Below, piece after piece: positions 6,771-15,369 of a stretch of 43,624 nt of DNA. The first letter of the stretch is position 1. Each line of letters opens with the position of its first letter. The notes under the pieces were generated by a model, which was given only the letters and a program-made list of their open reading frames with translations, had not been told where the DNA came from and made no database searches. A program made the position numbers and the translations under genes. The DNA comes from Burkholderiaceae bacterium. GTDB lineage: Bacteria > Pseudomonadota > Gammaproteobacteria > Burkholderiales > Burkholderiaceae_C. The DNA is taken from assembly GCA_019234815.1 (NCBI GenBank), contig JAFALA010000006.1:1-43624 (forward strand), written 5' to 3'.

Positions 6771-7628
6771 ATGTCCAGCCCCGCGCTGCCGTCCCGGCAG
6801 CGGCCTTCGCAAGAACGCGAACAGCTCGACCTGTTCCGCGCCTTGCCGGGCGACATGGCGCCGCGCGACAGCCAGGACTTGATGGCCTTTCCGTTCTTCT
6901 CGCTGGCGAAGTCGCGGCGCACGGCGCCGATCGACTTTCGCGCGGGCAACGTCACGATCCGCGTGGAGGGCACGGTCGAACACGGCATCGCCACGATCTG
7001 GGACGCGGACGTGCTGATCTGGGCGGCCTCGCAGATCGTGGAAGCCCGCGACGCGGGCCTGCGGCCGTCGCGGCTGATGCAGGCCACGCCCTACGAGATC
7101 CTGCGCTTCATCGGGCGCGGTACGTCGCTGCGCGACTACCAGCGCCTCAAAGCCGCGCTGGATCGCCTGCAATCCACGACCGTGGCCACGTCCATCCGCG
7201 AGACGACCGGGCGGCGCCTGCATCGGTTTTCGTGGATCAACGAGTGGAAGGAGCTGGCCGATGCCCGCGGCTCGCCGCTGGGCATCGAGCTGATCCTGCC
7301 GGACTGGTTCTATGCGGGTGTGATGGATGCTGCCCTAGTGCTGACCATCGACCCGGCGTATTTCCGGCTGACGGGCGGCATCGAGCGCTGGCTGTACCGG
7401 CTGGTGCGCAAGCACGGCGGGCGGCAGCAACACGGCTGGCAGTTCGACTTTCGGCACCTGTGGCGCAAATCGGGCAGCGCCACGCGCTTCTCGGACTTCG
7501 CCTACGACCTGCGCGCGCTGGCCGCGCGACAGTCGCTGCCCGGCTACGTCCTGGGCATCGAGCGGATGCCGGGCGATGGGGCCGAGCTGCTGACCTTCCG
7601 GCCCGTGCCGTACACGGCACGGGGATAA
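6771..7628 (+). CDS. repA: Replication initiator protein A (RPA family)
   Basis: The 285-aa protein matches the RepA family of plasmids and Tn4371-type ICEs: FFSLAKSRRTAPIDF near residue 43, VEGTVEHGIATIWDADVLIWAASQI, PYEILRFIGRGT, YQRLKAALDRLQSTTV, and near the C-terminus the winged-helix segment IERWLYRLVRKHGGRQ with FDFRHLWRKSGS. Three iterons lie immediately downstream of its stop codon, the typical place for an origin bound by such an initiator. It suggests that the excised circle can replicate as a plasmid. The gene is in line with parA downstream. Confidence 0.92.
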   Translation: MSSPALPSRQRPSQEREQLDLFRALPGDMAPRDSQDLMAFPFFSLAKSRRTAPIDFRAGNVTIRVEGTVEHGIATIWDADVLIWAASQIVEARDAGLRPSRLMQATPYEILRFIGRGTSLRDYQRLKAALDRLQSTTVATSIRETTGRRLHRFSWINEWKELADARGSPLGIELILPDWFYAGVMDAALVLTIDPAYFRLTGGIERWLYRLVRKHGGRQQHGWQFDFRHLWRKSGSATRFSDFAYDLRALAARQSLPGYVLGIERMPGDGAELLTFRPVPYTARG

Positions 7629-7652
7629 ACGGTGCGCGGCCTGTGGACGGGC

Positions 7653-7718
7653 TCGTGCTATCAGGAGTACGAGGGCTCGTGCTATCGGGAGTACGCCTAT
7701 CGTGCTATCAGGAGTACG
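7653..7718 (+). repeat. Three iterons downstream of repA, candidate oriV
   Basis: Three near-identical 19-mers TCGTGCTATCAGGAGTACG start at 7653, 7677 and 7700; the middle copy has G for A in CTATCGGG. The spacing of 24 and 23 bases is about two helical turns, as expected for initiator binding on one face of the DNA. They begin 24 bases after the repA stop. The following stretch has three CTAACT copies (7761, 7770, 7784) in lower-GC sequence that could be the melting region. Confidence 0.85.
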
Positions 7719-7760
7719 CGCCGGCCGCAAAGCCAGTAACAGCGCGGGTTTGGGCGCCCT

Positions 7761-7789
7761 CTAACTTCCCTAACTCAAAGTCTCTAACT
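7761..7789 (+). repeat. CTAACT repeats, possible unwinding region
   Basis: CTAACT occurs at 7761, 7770 and 7784 in a locally A+T-richer stretch between the iterons and the parA ribosome site. The position fits a DNA unwinding element of an iteron origin. The motif is short, so this is tentative. Confidence 0.4.
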
Positions 7790-7881
7790 GGTAGGAGCAG
7801 CGCCGCGCCACTGTGGACAACTGCCACACGGCGCGAAGCGCAGCAGCAACAGCCGGGCTTTCCAATACGGAGGGCCAGGCC

Positions 7882-8520
7882 ATGATCGTCGCGCTGCTCA
7901 ACCAGAAAGGCGGCGTGGGCAAGACCACGCTCGCCACCCACATCGCCGGCGAGCTGGCGATGCGCGGGCAGTCAGTCATCCTGCTGGATGCCGACCCGCA
8001 GGGATCTGCGCTGGATTGGACGCAGCGCAGAAGCCAGCAGGGCTTGCCCAGGCTGTTCAGCGCCGTGGGCCTCGCACGCGAGACGCTGCACCAGGAGGCG
8101 CCAGAACTTGCCAGGCGGGCCGATCACATCGTCATCGACGGGCCACCGCGCATCGCCGCCTTGGCGCGCTCCGCGCTGCTGGCGGCCGAGCGCGTGCTGA
8201 TCCCGGTGCAGCCCAGCCCCTACGACTTGTGGGCCAGCGCCGAAATGGTGGCGCTGATCCGTGAGGCGCAAGTCTTCCGGCCAGCGCTGCGCGCGGCCTT
8301 CGTCATCAACCGGCGTGTCAGCACGACCGTGATCGGGCGAGAAGCACGCGGCGCGCTGGCCGAGCAGCCGCTTCCTGCGCTGCGCGCGGAAGTGCATCAG
8401 CGCATCGTGTTCGCCGACAGCGTGGCCGCTGGCCGGCTCGCACGCGAGACGGCACCGGACAGCGCCGCCGCGCGCGAAATCACTGCGCTGGTGGACGAAC
8501 TGCTGCGGTGGCCGACATGA
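7882..8520 (+). CDS. parA: ParA family partition ATPase
   Basis: The 212-aa protein starts MIVALLNQKGGVGKTTLA with a deviant Walker A (KGGVGKTT, residues 9-16), then LLDADPQGSALDW (Walker A' region) and HIVIDGPPRI (Walker B), and keeps the P-D-S/P-Y-D-L-W-A-S motif of small ParA proteins (VQPSPYDLWAS). It would position the element or its replicon in the cell. The ATG at 7882 follows GGAGGG; the longer frame through 7813 lacks homology. Its stop overlaps the next gene by four bases, so a small partner protein is co-translated. Confidence 0.92.
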   Translation: MIVALLNQKGGVGKTTLATHIAGELAMRGQSVILLDADPQGSALDWTQRRSQQGLPRLFSAVGLARETLHQEAPELARRADHIVIDGPPRIAALARSALLAAERVLIPVQPSPYDLWASAEMVALIREAQVFRPALRAAFVINRRVSTTVIGREARGALAEQPLPALRAEVHQRIVFADSVAAGRLARETAPDSAAAREITALVDELLRWPT

Positions 8521-8777
8521 GCACGAAGCCTACAGCTCGCGCCAAGCGCGTCGGCATCGGCGCGCGCCCGCCTGCGAATCCGCACGCCGAGGCGTGGATT
8601 CGCCAGGGCAGCGCCGACGACCTCCAGAAAGGCGACCTCTACACGGCCCGCCTGACCCTCGACATCACGCCCGCCATGCGCTCGCGCATCAAGGTATCGG
8701 CCTTCACGCAGGGCGTGACGGTGGCCGATCTGCTGCGCGCGCTGCTGGAGCGCGAGTTCCCGGAGAAATCCCCATGA
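8517..8777 (+). CDS. Small ribbon-helix-helix-like protein, putative ParA partner
   Basis: An 86-aa basic protein starting MSTKPTARAKRVGIGARPP. The C-terminal half, LYTARLTLDITPAMRSRIKVSAFTQGVTVADLLRALLEREF, has the strand-helix-helix pattern of RHH DNA-binding proteins such as ParG-like centromere binders. It overlaps parA by ATGA and DUF2840 by four bases, so it is part of the same operon. The role as the partition adaptor is inferred from position and fold pattern; no experimental family name is recalled. Confidence 0.75.
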   Translation: MSTKPTARAKRVGIGARPPANPHAEAWIRQGSADDLQKGDLYTARLTLDITPAMRSRIKVSAFTQGVTVADLLRALLEREFPEKSP

Positions 8778-9298
8778 CCGCACAAACTTCGGCGGCGCCG
8801 TCGCCATCACCTGCCGCACCTGTCGGTCTGGCCGACAGCGTGCCGCTGACGCTCGTTGCGCTGGCCTACATCGACCAACGCTTTGACCTCTATCTGCGCT
8901 TCGGCGAGCCGGTGCGCACCTTCCGGTTCGACCGCTGGCGGCGCTCCGCCGTGTTCCAGCCGAATGCCGTGTTCTGCCGTATTCGATGGCAGTCCAACGA
9001 CTACGGCACGATCCGCTGGCAGCTCATGGTGATGCAGGCTTGCACGCCGCTGGATGGCGCACAGCGCATCCCCGGCGTGCAGCCGGGCGCGCGCCTGCTG
9101 CTGCACGCCGAAGGCGAGCCATCGGTGCGCGCCGTGCTGGAGCGCATCGACGCCATCGAGGCGCTGGGCATCGCGCCCGCCGCCGCCTCGCCCGCGTACT
9201 GGCGCACGCTCGCCAACCGGCTCGCTGCGCGCCTGCCGCTGCCCGAATACACCGCAGAGCGGCACGCCGCCTGGCTGGCCGGGAGGGCGCTGTCATGA
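8774..9298 (+). CDS. DUF2840 family protein
   Basis: The 174-aa protein contains LTLVALAYIDQRFDLYLRFGEPVRTFRFDRWRRSAVFQPNAVFCRIRWQSNDYGTIRWQ, the DUF2840 core always found between parA-type genes and traF on Tn4371-type elements. It has no signal peptide or membrane segment and no known activity. It overlaps both neighbours by four bases (ATGA), implying translational coupling of the parA to traF genes. Confidence 0.88.
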   Translation: MTAQTSAAPSPSPAAPVGLADSVPLTLVALAYIDQRFDLYLRFGEPVRTFRFDRWRRSAVFQPNAVFCRIRWQSNDYGTIRWQLMVMQACTPLDGAQRIPGVQPGARLLLHAEGEPSVRAVLERIDAIEALGIAPAAASPAYWRTLANRLAARLPLPEYTAERHAAWLAGRALS

Positions 9299-9879
9299 CC
9301 ACGATGACTGCAACATCGCCTCGCTCGCGCCTGCGCGCTCGCCTCGTGCTGGCGAGCTTGTCCGCCTGCGGCCTCGCTGCGCTGGCCTGGGCGTCCTTCG
9401 TGCATCCGCTGCCGCGCCTGACCTACAACCCGTCCGACAGCGTGGCGGTGGGGTGGTATCGCGTCGTTCCGCTCGATCCGCCCGATCTGAGGACGGGCTC
9501 GCTGCCACGCCCGCTGTCCGTGGGCAGCATCGTCCTGACCCGCTTGCCGGCCGCCGCCGCCGCGCTGGCTGCGCAGCGCGGCTACCTGCCGACGCGCGTG
9601 CCGCTGCTCAAGCGCGTGGGCGCGATGGCGCCGCAGGAAGTGTGCATCGTTGACGGCAGCGTTCGTATCGACGGCGTGCCTTCGGCCGCCGTGTTGCCCG
9701 CCGACCGGTTGGGGCGTCCGCTGCCATCCTGGCCGCAGTGCCGGCAGCTTCGGCCCGGCGAACTGTTCCTGCTCAGCGTCATCAATCCGGCGTCGTTCGA
9801 CAGCCGGTACTTCGGGCCGGTCAGCGCATCCACCGTGATCGGCATCGCGCATCCGGTCTGGTTGGAGAAACGCCCATGA
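9295..9879 (+). CDS. traF: Conjugative transfer signal peptidase TraF (S26 family)
   Basis: A 194-aa membrane-bound serine peptidase. One N-terminal membrane segment lies at about residues 15-40 (LVLASLSACGLAALAWASF), followed by the Ser box YNPSDSVAVGWY and the Lys box in RVPLLKRVGA; these fit the Ser-Lys dyad of S26 peptidases. The C-terminal SRYFGPV matches the conserved S26 box. In RP4, TraF matures and circularises the TrbC pilin; here trbC lies at 24252. It is the last gene of the overlapping parA run. Confidence 0.9.
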   Translation: MTTMTATSPRSRLRARLVLASLSACGLAALAWASFVHPLPRLTYNPSDSVAVGWYRVVPLDPPDLRTGSLPRPLSVGSIVLTRLPAAAAALAAQRGYLPTRVPLLKRVGAMAPQEVCIVDGSVRIDGVPSAAVLPADRLGRPLPSWPQCRQLRPGELFLLSVINPASFDSRYFGPVSASTVIGIAHPVWLEKRP

Positions 9880-10315
9880 TGACCGCCGACTCGCTGCACG
9901 TTGCCGTGCATCTCGTCATGCCATCGGACGGGCGTTCAAGCTGTCGTCGCGCGTGCAGTGCAGGCGCCAATCCTTCGGCTTGGGCGCTGCACTTCACGCT
10001 GCCTTCTCACGTGCAGGCGTCTTGCCTCGAACGCGCCGGGCCTGTGGCCCTGGCCGCGTTCTCCGGGGCGCTGGCTGCCAGCAGCACAGCGCCACCGAGC
10101 CGCCGCTGCCGGGAGCGCGAGCGGGAGGCGAAGGCGGAAGGCAAGATAAAAGGACGCGGCACCGGGCCGCGTCGAAAGCCAGTCTGCACGTGGGGTTGGC
10201 GCAGCACGGCGCGGCTTCGCCGCCGTGCCGCTTGTGGCGCGAGGCCCGCGCCGATGCAGGCATGTCCGCGTGCTTCGCACGACCGGACACGCCGCAGCTT
10301 TCAGGGAGCACGGCC
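9880..10315 (+). other. Gap between traF and relaxase, candidate oriT
   Basis: A 436-base stretch directly upstream of the relaxase without a convincing gene; the long open frame through it is Arg- and Ala-rich with no family motif. It holds two clear inverted repeats: GTGCAGGCGCCAA (9958-9970) with TTGGGCGCTGCAC (9980-9992), near-perfect, and ACGCGGC (10154-10160) with GCCGCGT (10166-10172), perfect. Inverted repeats next to a relaxase gene are the usual mark of oriT, but I cannot identify a nic site. Confidence 0.45.
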
Positions 10316-12298
10316 ATGACCGACCGCCGCGACGACGATTTCCGGGTGCGCCCCAGCGCCCCACGGAGCCGGGGCAAGGGCCAGGGGCAGAGCTTCGTTT
10401 CCAAGGTGCTCAAGCAGACGGGCAAGGCCAGCAGCGGCAAGTCCACGGTGCGCCGTCCCGCGTCGGCGCGTGGCACCGGCCAGCGCCCCGGCTCACGCCT
10501 GGGGCGCGGCCACACGGCGGCGCGCTTCGCAGGGGCGAAGCTGACGCCCCTATCGCGGCGCGTGACCATAAAGACGCTGTTGGTCAACCAGCGTCAGGCT
10601 AGCCCGCAGTCGCTCGCCAAGCACCTGCGCTACATCGAGCGCGATGGCGTGGGTCGCGACGGCGAGCCGGGCCAAGCCTATGGGCCGCAAACCGATACCG
10701 CCGACCTCGACGCCTTCAAGGAACGCTGCGCCAACGACCGGCACCATTTCCGCTTCATCCTCTCGCCCGAGGATGGCGCGGAGCTGGAAGATCTGCGCAC
10801 CTACACGCGGCACCTCATGGGACGCATGGAGGCCGACTTGGGCACGGGCCTCGATTGGGTGGCCGTCAACCACTGGAACACCGACAACCCGCACACACAC
10901 ATCGTCGTGCGCGGGCGCGACGACACGGGCAAAGACCTCATCATCGCGGGCGACTACATCGCCGATGGTTTCCGCCACCGCGCCGCCGAGCTGGCAACCG
11001 AATGGCTGGGGCCGCGCACCGAGCTGGAGATCCAGCAGACCTTGCAGCGCGAGGTGGATCAAGAGCGGTGGACGAGCCTGGATCGCACCTTGAAGCGCGA
11101 GGCCGGCGACGATGGCCTGGTGCATGTCGAACGGCTCAACGAACCCCGGCTGCAACGCCAACGCCTGCTGCTGATCGGCCGGCTGCAACGCTTGCAGCGC
11201 CTGGGCCTGGCCGACGAGACGAGGCCCGGCACCTGGGCCGTCCATGCCGATGCGGAAAAGACCTTGCGCGCCCTGGGCGAGCGCGGCGACATCATCCGCA
11301 CCATGCAGCGGGCCATGCGTGGCGAGCCGCGCGAGCTGGCGGTGTTCGAGCCGGGGGACGATGGCCGAACCATCCTCGGGCGCGTAGCTGCGAAGGGGCT
11401 GGCCGACGAGCTGCGCGACCGGGGCTATCTGGTCATCGATGGCGTGGACGGCAAGGCCCACTACGTTGGGCTCAACGCCCGCGACGAGTTGGCGAACTAC
11501 CCGGTCGGCGCCGTGGTGGAGGTGAAAGGATCGGCCGACGTGCGCGCGGCAGACCGTAACATCGCCACGCTGGCTAGCGATGGGCTGTATCGCACCGACC
11601 ACCACCTCGCCATCGCGCAGGGCCAGGCCATGCCGGGCCGTGATCCACAGGAGGTTGTCGCGGCGCATGTACGCCGCTTGGAAGCCCTGCGCCGGGCTGG
11701 CATCGTGGAGCGCATGGCCGAAGGGCTATGGAAGGTGCCGAGCGACCTGCCCGAGCAAGGCCGCCACTACGACGCCCAGCGCCTGGGCGGCGTGGCCGTG
11801 GAGCTGAAATCGCATCTGCCCATCGAGCGGCAGACGCGCGTGATCGGGGCCACGTGGCTCGACCAGCAGTTGATCGGCGGTGGCGCGGGCCGGGGCGAGC
11901 TGGGCTTTGGTGGCGAGACCAAGCAGGCGATGCAGCAGCGCGCCGACTTCCTGGTCGAACAAGGGCTGGCCGAGCGGCGCGGGCAGCGCGTGATCCTGGC
12001 ACGCAACCTGCTGGGCACGCTGCGCAACCGGGAGCTGGCCCAGGCCGCGAAGGACATTGCTGCCGAAACTGGCCTGGAGCATCGCTCGGTGGCCGACGGG
12101 CAGCGCGTGGCAGGCATCTACCGGCGCTCCGTCATGCTCGCCAGCGGGCGCTATGCGATGCTCGATGACGGAATGGGGTTCAGCCTGGTGCCGTGGAAGC
12201 CGGTGATCGAACAGCGACTGGGACAACAACTCGCCGCGACAGTCCGTGGCTCAGGAGTGTCGTGGGAGCTTGGAAAGCAGCGAGGCATGTCAATCTGA
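10316..12298 (+). CDS. VirD2-like relaxase (DUF3363 type, TraR/RlxS)
   Basis: The 660-aa protein nicks oriT and leads the strand into the recipient. After a basic, disordered N-terminus (residues 1-75) comes VTIKTLLVNQ and SPQSLAKHLRYIERDG, with a Tyr candidate for the covalent link. HHFRFILSPEDG follows, and then the metal-binding His cluster in NHWNTDNPHTHIVVRGRDD and IAGDYIADGFRHRAAELATEWLG. The remaining ~400 residues correspond to DUF3363. The ATG at 10316 follows CAGGGAG. It is preceded by the oriT candidate; the coupling protein TraG is 8.4 kb downstream because cargo separates them. Confidence 0.93.
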   Translation: MTDRRDDDFRVRPSAPRSRGKGQGQSFVSKVLKQTGKASSGKSTVRRPASARGTGQRPGSRLGRGHTAARFAGAKLTPLSRRVTIKTLLVNQRQASPQSLAKHLRYIERDGVGRDGEPGQAYGPQTDTADLDAFKERCANDRHHFRFILSPEDGAELEDLRTYTRHLMGRMEADLGTGLDWVAVNHWNTDNPHTHIVVRGRDDTGKDLIIAGDYIADGFRHRAAELATEWLGPRTELEIQQTLQREVDQERWTSLDRTLKREAGDDGLVHVERLNEPRLQRQRLLLIGRLQRLQRLGLADETRPGTWAVHADAEKTLRALGERGDIIRTMQRAMRGEPRELAVFEPGDDGRTILGRVAAKGLADELRDRGYLVIDGVDGKAHYVGLNARDELANYPVGAVVEVKGSADVRAADRNIATLASDGLYRTDHHLAIAQGQAMPGRDPQEVVAAHVRRLEALRRAGIVERMAEGLWKVPSDLPEQGRHYDAQRLGGVAVELKSHLPIERQTRVIGATWLDQQLIGGGAGRGELGFGGETKQAMQQRADFLVEQGLAERRGQRVILARNLLGTLRNRELAQAAKDIAAETGLEHRSVADGQRVAGIYRRSVMLASGRYAMLDDGMGFSLVPWKPVIEQRLGQQLAATVRGSGVSWELGKQRGMSI

Positions 12299-12312
12299 CA
12301 ATCGCCCGAGGA

Positions 12313-12942
12313 CTACGTACTCACAGCGGCACGGCGCGTCTTGACGCTGCCCGAGCTGAGCTTCTGATGGCCATGTGCCTCTAGCTCACCGTGTCTGAGT
12401 GCTGAACTCACCAGAGCAACTTGCAGGGCGATCAGCCGCCTCAAATCCTTGCCATCAGTTGCCACTAGCTTGAACCCACGCATCGCCGACATCAACGTGC
12501 GGGCGATCTCATCGGCCGTGGCTTTCAACCCCGAAGCCCTAACCGAGTCCTGCAACAGATCGGCGAGGCACATCTGAAGTTTGACGTAGGCGTGCTCAAG
12601 GCCAGGCATCTGGCTGTCCAGGGACAGCAGATCCTGGGCGTCGGGATGGGCTTTGACCTCGTCGTACCCCTTGGCGATGGACAGCTCCAACGCATGGGTC
12701 AGCTTGCGCTCCAGTGACCAGTCTGCCTTCAAGGTGGACGCAATCGTGTCGAGCATCGAGTCGGTCATCCACTCGACGACAGCCTGAAAGACCTCGGCCT
12801 TGCCGGGATACACAAGGTACAGCGCAGGCCGCGACAGACCCGCTTCTTTCGCGAGGTCTCCCATCGTGGTACGGGCAAACCCATAGCGAAAGAAGACGTT
12901 GTACGCCGCCTGGATGACATGGAGTTCTCTATCGGTCTTCAT
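12313..12942 (-). CDS. TetR/AcrR family repressor
   Basis: A 209-aa regulator with the N-terminal TetR helix-turn-helix: VIQAAYNVFFRYGFARTTMGDLAKEAGLSRPALYLVYPGKAEVFQAV (residues about 9-55). The C-terminal ligand domain is all-helical and not recognised. It is divergent from an aldo/keto reductase. Its predicted promoter (TTGACA, 16-base spacer, CAGAAT, read on the minus strand) would start transcription almost at the ATG, and there is no ribosome site upstream, so the mRNA is probably leaderless. It likely represses itself and the reductase through the inverted repeat at 12945-13016. The gene ends only 14 bases from the relaxase stop, convergent to it. Confidence 0.92.
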   Translation of the reverse strand: MKTDRELHVIQAAYNVFFRYGFARTTMGDLAKEAGLSRPALYLVYPGKAEVFQAVVEWMTDSMLDTIASTLKADWSLERKLTHALELSIAKGYDEVKAHPDAQDLLSLDSQMPGLEHAYVKLQMCLADLLQDSVRASGLKATADEIARTLMSAMRGFKLVATDGKDLRRLIALQVALVSSALRHGELEAHGHQKLSSGSVKTRRAAVST

Positions 12943-12944
12943 GG

Positions 12945-13016
12945 CTTCATTCTGACATTCAAATAAAAAATGTCAAGTCGTCCATTGACATTTGGACGAA
13001 AAGTGTCAGAATGAAG
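12945..13016. promoter_or_regulatory. Symmetrical divergent promoters and TetR operator
   Basis: CTTCATTCTGACA (12945-12957) is perfectly inverted as TGTCAGAATGAAG (13004-13016), and inner TGACA/TGTCA copies add half-sites. Rightward promoter: TTGACA 12985-12990, 16-base spacer, CAGAAT 13007-13012. Leftward promoter: TTGACA (complement of 12971-12976), 16-base spacer, CAGAAT (complement of 12949-12954). Both -10 boxes lie inside the outer repeat, so one bound repressor could block both. Confidence 0.8.
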
Positions 13017-13134
13017 TCAAGCGGCGAGAAAACGATGTCACCGTCCACAGGGCGGCCAAGGTTTCACGACGCTGATCGAGGTCTGGCGCATGTCGCGGCA
13101 GGCCACCCAACCTGATCTGTCAAAGGAACCCATC

Positions 13135-14220
13135 ATGTCTCTCACCTCTTACGTCTCTCTCGGCCGCTCCGGCCTTCGCGTCAGCCCCTTCGCTCTCGGC
13201 ACCATGACCTTCGGCCAGGAATGGGGCTGGGGCGCCGATGCTCCGACCTCCCAGGCCATCCTGGCCCGCTATCTGGAACTCGGCGGCAACTTCATCGACA
13301 CGGCCAACGGCTACACGTTCGGGCACGCCGAGAAGATCATCGGCGACTACATCGGCAAGGACAGGGCGCTGCGCGACCGCCTGGTGCTGGCAACGAAGTT
13401 CGGCATGAACCTGTACACCGGCGACCCGAACGGCGGCGGCGCCAGCGCCAAGGCCATCACGCGCGCCTGCGAGCAGTCGCTGCGCCGCTTGCAGACCGAC
13501 TACATCGACCTGTACTGGATGCACGTGCCGGATCAGGGCACGCCCATCGAGGAAACGCTGCGCACGCTGGAGAACCTGGTCACTTCGGGCAAGGTACGCT
13601 ACATCGGCTTCTCCGATACGCCGAGCTGGAAAGTAGCGCAGGCGCAAACCATCGCCTCGATGCGCGGCTGGACGACGTTGGCTGGCCTGCAGCTCGAATA
13701 CTCCCTGCTGGAGCGTTCGGTGGAGGCGGAACTGATGCCGATGGCACAGGAGCTTGGTCTTGGTGTGGTCGTCTGGTCGCCGTTGGCGAACGGCATGCTG
13801 TCGGGCAAATACACCCGCGCCAACGCCGGCAACGTGGACGGCTCCCGCGCGACCCAGTTCGGCCTGCCGTTCGGGGAACGCGAGTTCGCCATCATCGACG
13901 CGTTGACCGGCATCGCCAACAAGCATGAAACCACGGTGGCCGCCGTCGCGCTCGCGTGGGTCCGTGCGCGCACGGGTGTCAGTTCCACGCTGCTCGGCGC
14001 GCGCACCGTTGCGCACCTGGACTCGAATGTGAAGGCGCTGGACGTGCGCCTGACCGTCGAGGACATCGCTCAACTGGACTCGCTTTCGGAGCCGCCGATG
14101 TCTTTCATCACCAAGATGGCTGGTCTTGCTGATGTGGTCATCCACCACAGCACGACCGTGAACGGCCACACCAGCCCGGCTTGGTGGGGCGCTCCTACCA
14201 GCGATGCAGCACGGTACTGA
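13135..14220 (+). CDS. Aldo/keto reductase
   Basis: A 361-aa NAD(P)H-dependent reductase of a (beta/alpha)8 fold, acting on aldehydes or ketones. The catalytic tetrad is visible: Asp in GNFIDTANGYTFGHAEKIIG, the Tyr of the same segment, Lys in VLATKFGMN, and His in YWMHVPD. GKVRYIGFSDTP and the C-terminal cofactor loop GVSSTLLGARTVAHLDSN fit the YajO/Gcy-like AKR group. The C-terminal ~45 residues go beyond the usual end. The ATG at 13135 follows AAAGGA. It is expressed from the divergent promoter controlled by the TetR gene; the substrate is unknown. Confidence 0.93.
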   Translation: MSLTSYVSLGRSGLRVSPFALGTMTFGQEWGWGADAPTSQAILARYLELGGNFIDTANGYTFGHAEKIIGDYIGKDRALRDRLVLATKFGMNLYTGDPNGGGASAKAITRACEQSLRRLQTDYIDLYWMHVPDQGTPIEETLRTLENLVTSGKVRYIGFSDTPSWKVAQAQTIASMRGWTTLAGLQLEYSLLERSVEAELMPMAQELGLGVVVWSPLANGMLSGKYTRANAGNVDGSRATQFGLPFGEREFAIIDALTGIANKHETTVAAVALAWVRARTGVSSTLLGARTVAHLDSNVKALDVRLTVEDIAQLDSLSEPPMSFITKMAGLADVVIHHSTTVNGHTSPAWWGAPTSDAARY

Positions 14221-14267
14221 GTCGTCTGAAGTCGCTGTTCGTCCTCATCGTTCAACGGAGGCAAATC

Positions 14268-15362
14268 ATGACCATTTCTTCAAGGCGCGCCAGTGGGCTG
14301 AGGCTTGAGCGCATGCAGGCGTCGAAACAATATCGGGGCGGTGCGTTCGTGAATACCTATCCGCCGATGGAAACGGTTACGAACTCGGTCTGGTCAAAGG
14401 CTTCTACCTTGGTGGAGTTCATGCTTCCCGGCCAAGGTAGAAGCCCCGGGCGAGCACTACCGATATCTGACCCCCGCGAAATTTGGGAAAAACCGGCTGA
14501 CACCGGCATACGTGCGACCTGGCTCGGGCATTCGACGGTGTTGCTGGAGATCGACGGGTTCCGCGTCCTGACCGACCCGGTGTGGGCGCACAGGGCTTCA
14601 CCGTTCAACTTTGCAGGACCGAAGCGCTTCCAGCCGGCCCCGGTGGATATCGCTTCACTGCCTCCGCTGGATGCCGTGCTGATTTCGCACGATCACTACG
14701 ACCATCTTGATCGCGCCAGCGTGTCCATACTGGCTGCGAAGGGTGCGCGCTTCGTGACATCGCTAGGCGTTGGACTCCATCTGGAGGCATGGGGAGTTCC
14801 CGCCGCTCTCATTACTGAACTGGATTGGTGGGAGCGCGCGGTGCTGCCCGGCGGCCTCACCATCACTGCGACGCCGGCGCACCACTTCTCTGGTCGAGGC
14901 ATCGGCGATAGCAACGCTACGCTGTGGTCGTCGTTCGCTCTACGCGGCGACCGCAGCGCAGCGTTTTTCAGCGGTGACACTGGACTCTCCGCGGCCTTCG
15001 GGGATATCGGGCGTCTGCTTGGGCCTTTCGATTTGGTCATGATGGAGGTGGGTGCATTTCACCCATCTTGGGGCACTGTGCATCTCGGCCCGGAGAACGC
15101 TTGCAAAGCCTGGGCTGCCATCGGTAGTGGTCGATTGCTACCCATTCATTGGGGCACGTTCGACTTGGCTACTCACGCTTGGTATGAGCCGGCAGAAGTT
15201 CTACTGGCGCGAGTTCCTTCCGAGCAGCTTGTTATGCCGCGCCTGGGCCAGCCCGTCGAGCCCACCCGCATCGCGGTTGCAACCCCTTGGTGGCGAGAGG
15301 TTGCTGGACTGCATCACGGCAACCGTTCCGGTGGGGCGGTCGCGTCCTTCCCCCTCGTGTGA
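14268..15362 (+). CDS. Metallo-beta-lactamase-fold hydrolase (UlaG/NAPE-PLD-like)
   Basis: The 364-aa protein has the zinc motif HDHYDHLD (around residue 140), preceded by TWLGHSTVLLEIDGFRVLTDPVW. It keeps the later ligands in TPAHHFSGRG, FFSGDTGLS and LLPIHWGTFDLA, the order seen in UlaG-like and NAPE-phospholipase D-like hydrolases. The N-terminal ~90 residues resemble the NAPE-PLD-type leader (GGAFVNTYPP). No signal peptide. The ATG at 14268 follows ACGGAGG, 47 bases after the reductase gene on the same strand, so both may share the TetR-controlled promoter. The substrate cannot be told. Confidence 0.88.
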   Translation: MTISSRRASGLRLERMQASKQYRGGAFVNTYPPMETVTNSVWSKASTLVEFMLPGQGRSPGRALPISDPREIWEKPADTGIRATWLGHSTVLLEIDGFRVLTDPVWAHRASPFNFAGPKRFQPAPVDIASLPPLDAVLISHDHYDHLDRASVSILAAKGARFVTSLGVGLHLEAWGVPAALITELDWWERAVLPGGLTITATPAHHFSGRGIGDSNATLWSSFALRGDRSAAFFSGDTGLSAAFGDIGRLLGPFDLVMMEVGAFHPSWGTVHLGPENACKAWAAIGSGRLLPIHWGTFDLATHAWYEPAEVLLARVPSEQLVMPRLGQPVEPTRIAVATPWWREVAGLHHGNRSGGAVASFPLV

Positions 15363-15369
15363 GGTGTCT

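Noticed and set aside
12963-12971. ATTTTTTAT on the minus strand as a second Tn4371-type att core
   Set aside because: It lies in the spacer of the tetR promoter inside cargo, not at an end, and is explained by A+T-rich promoter DNA.
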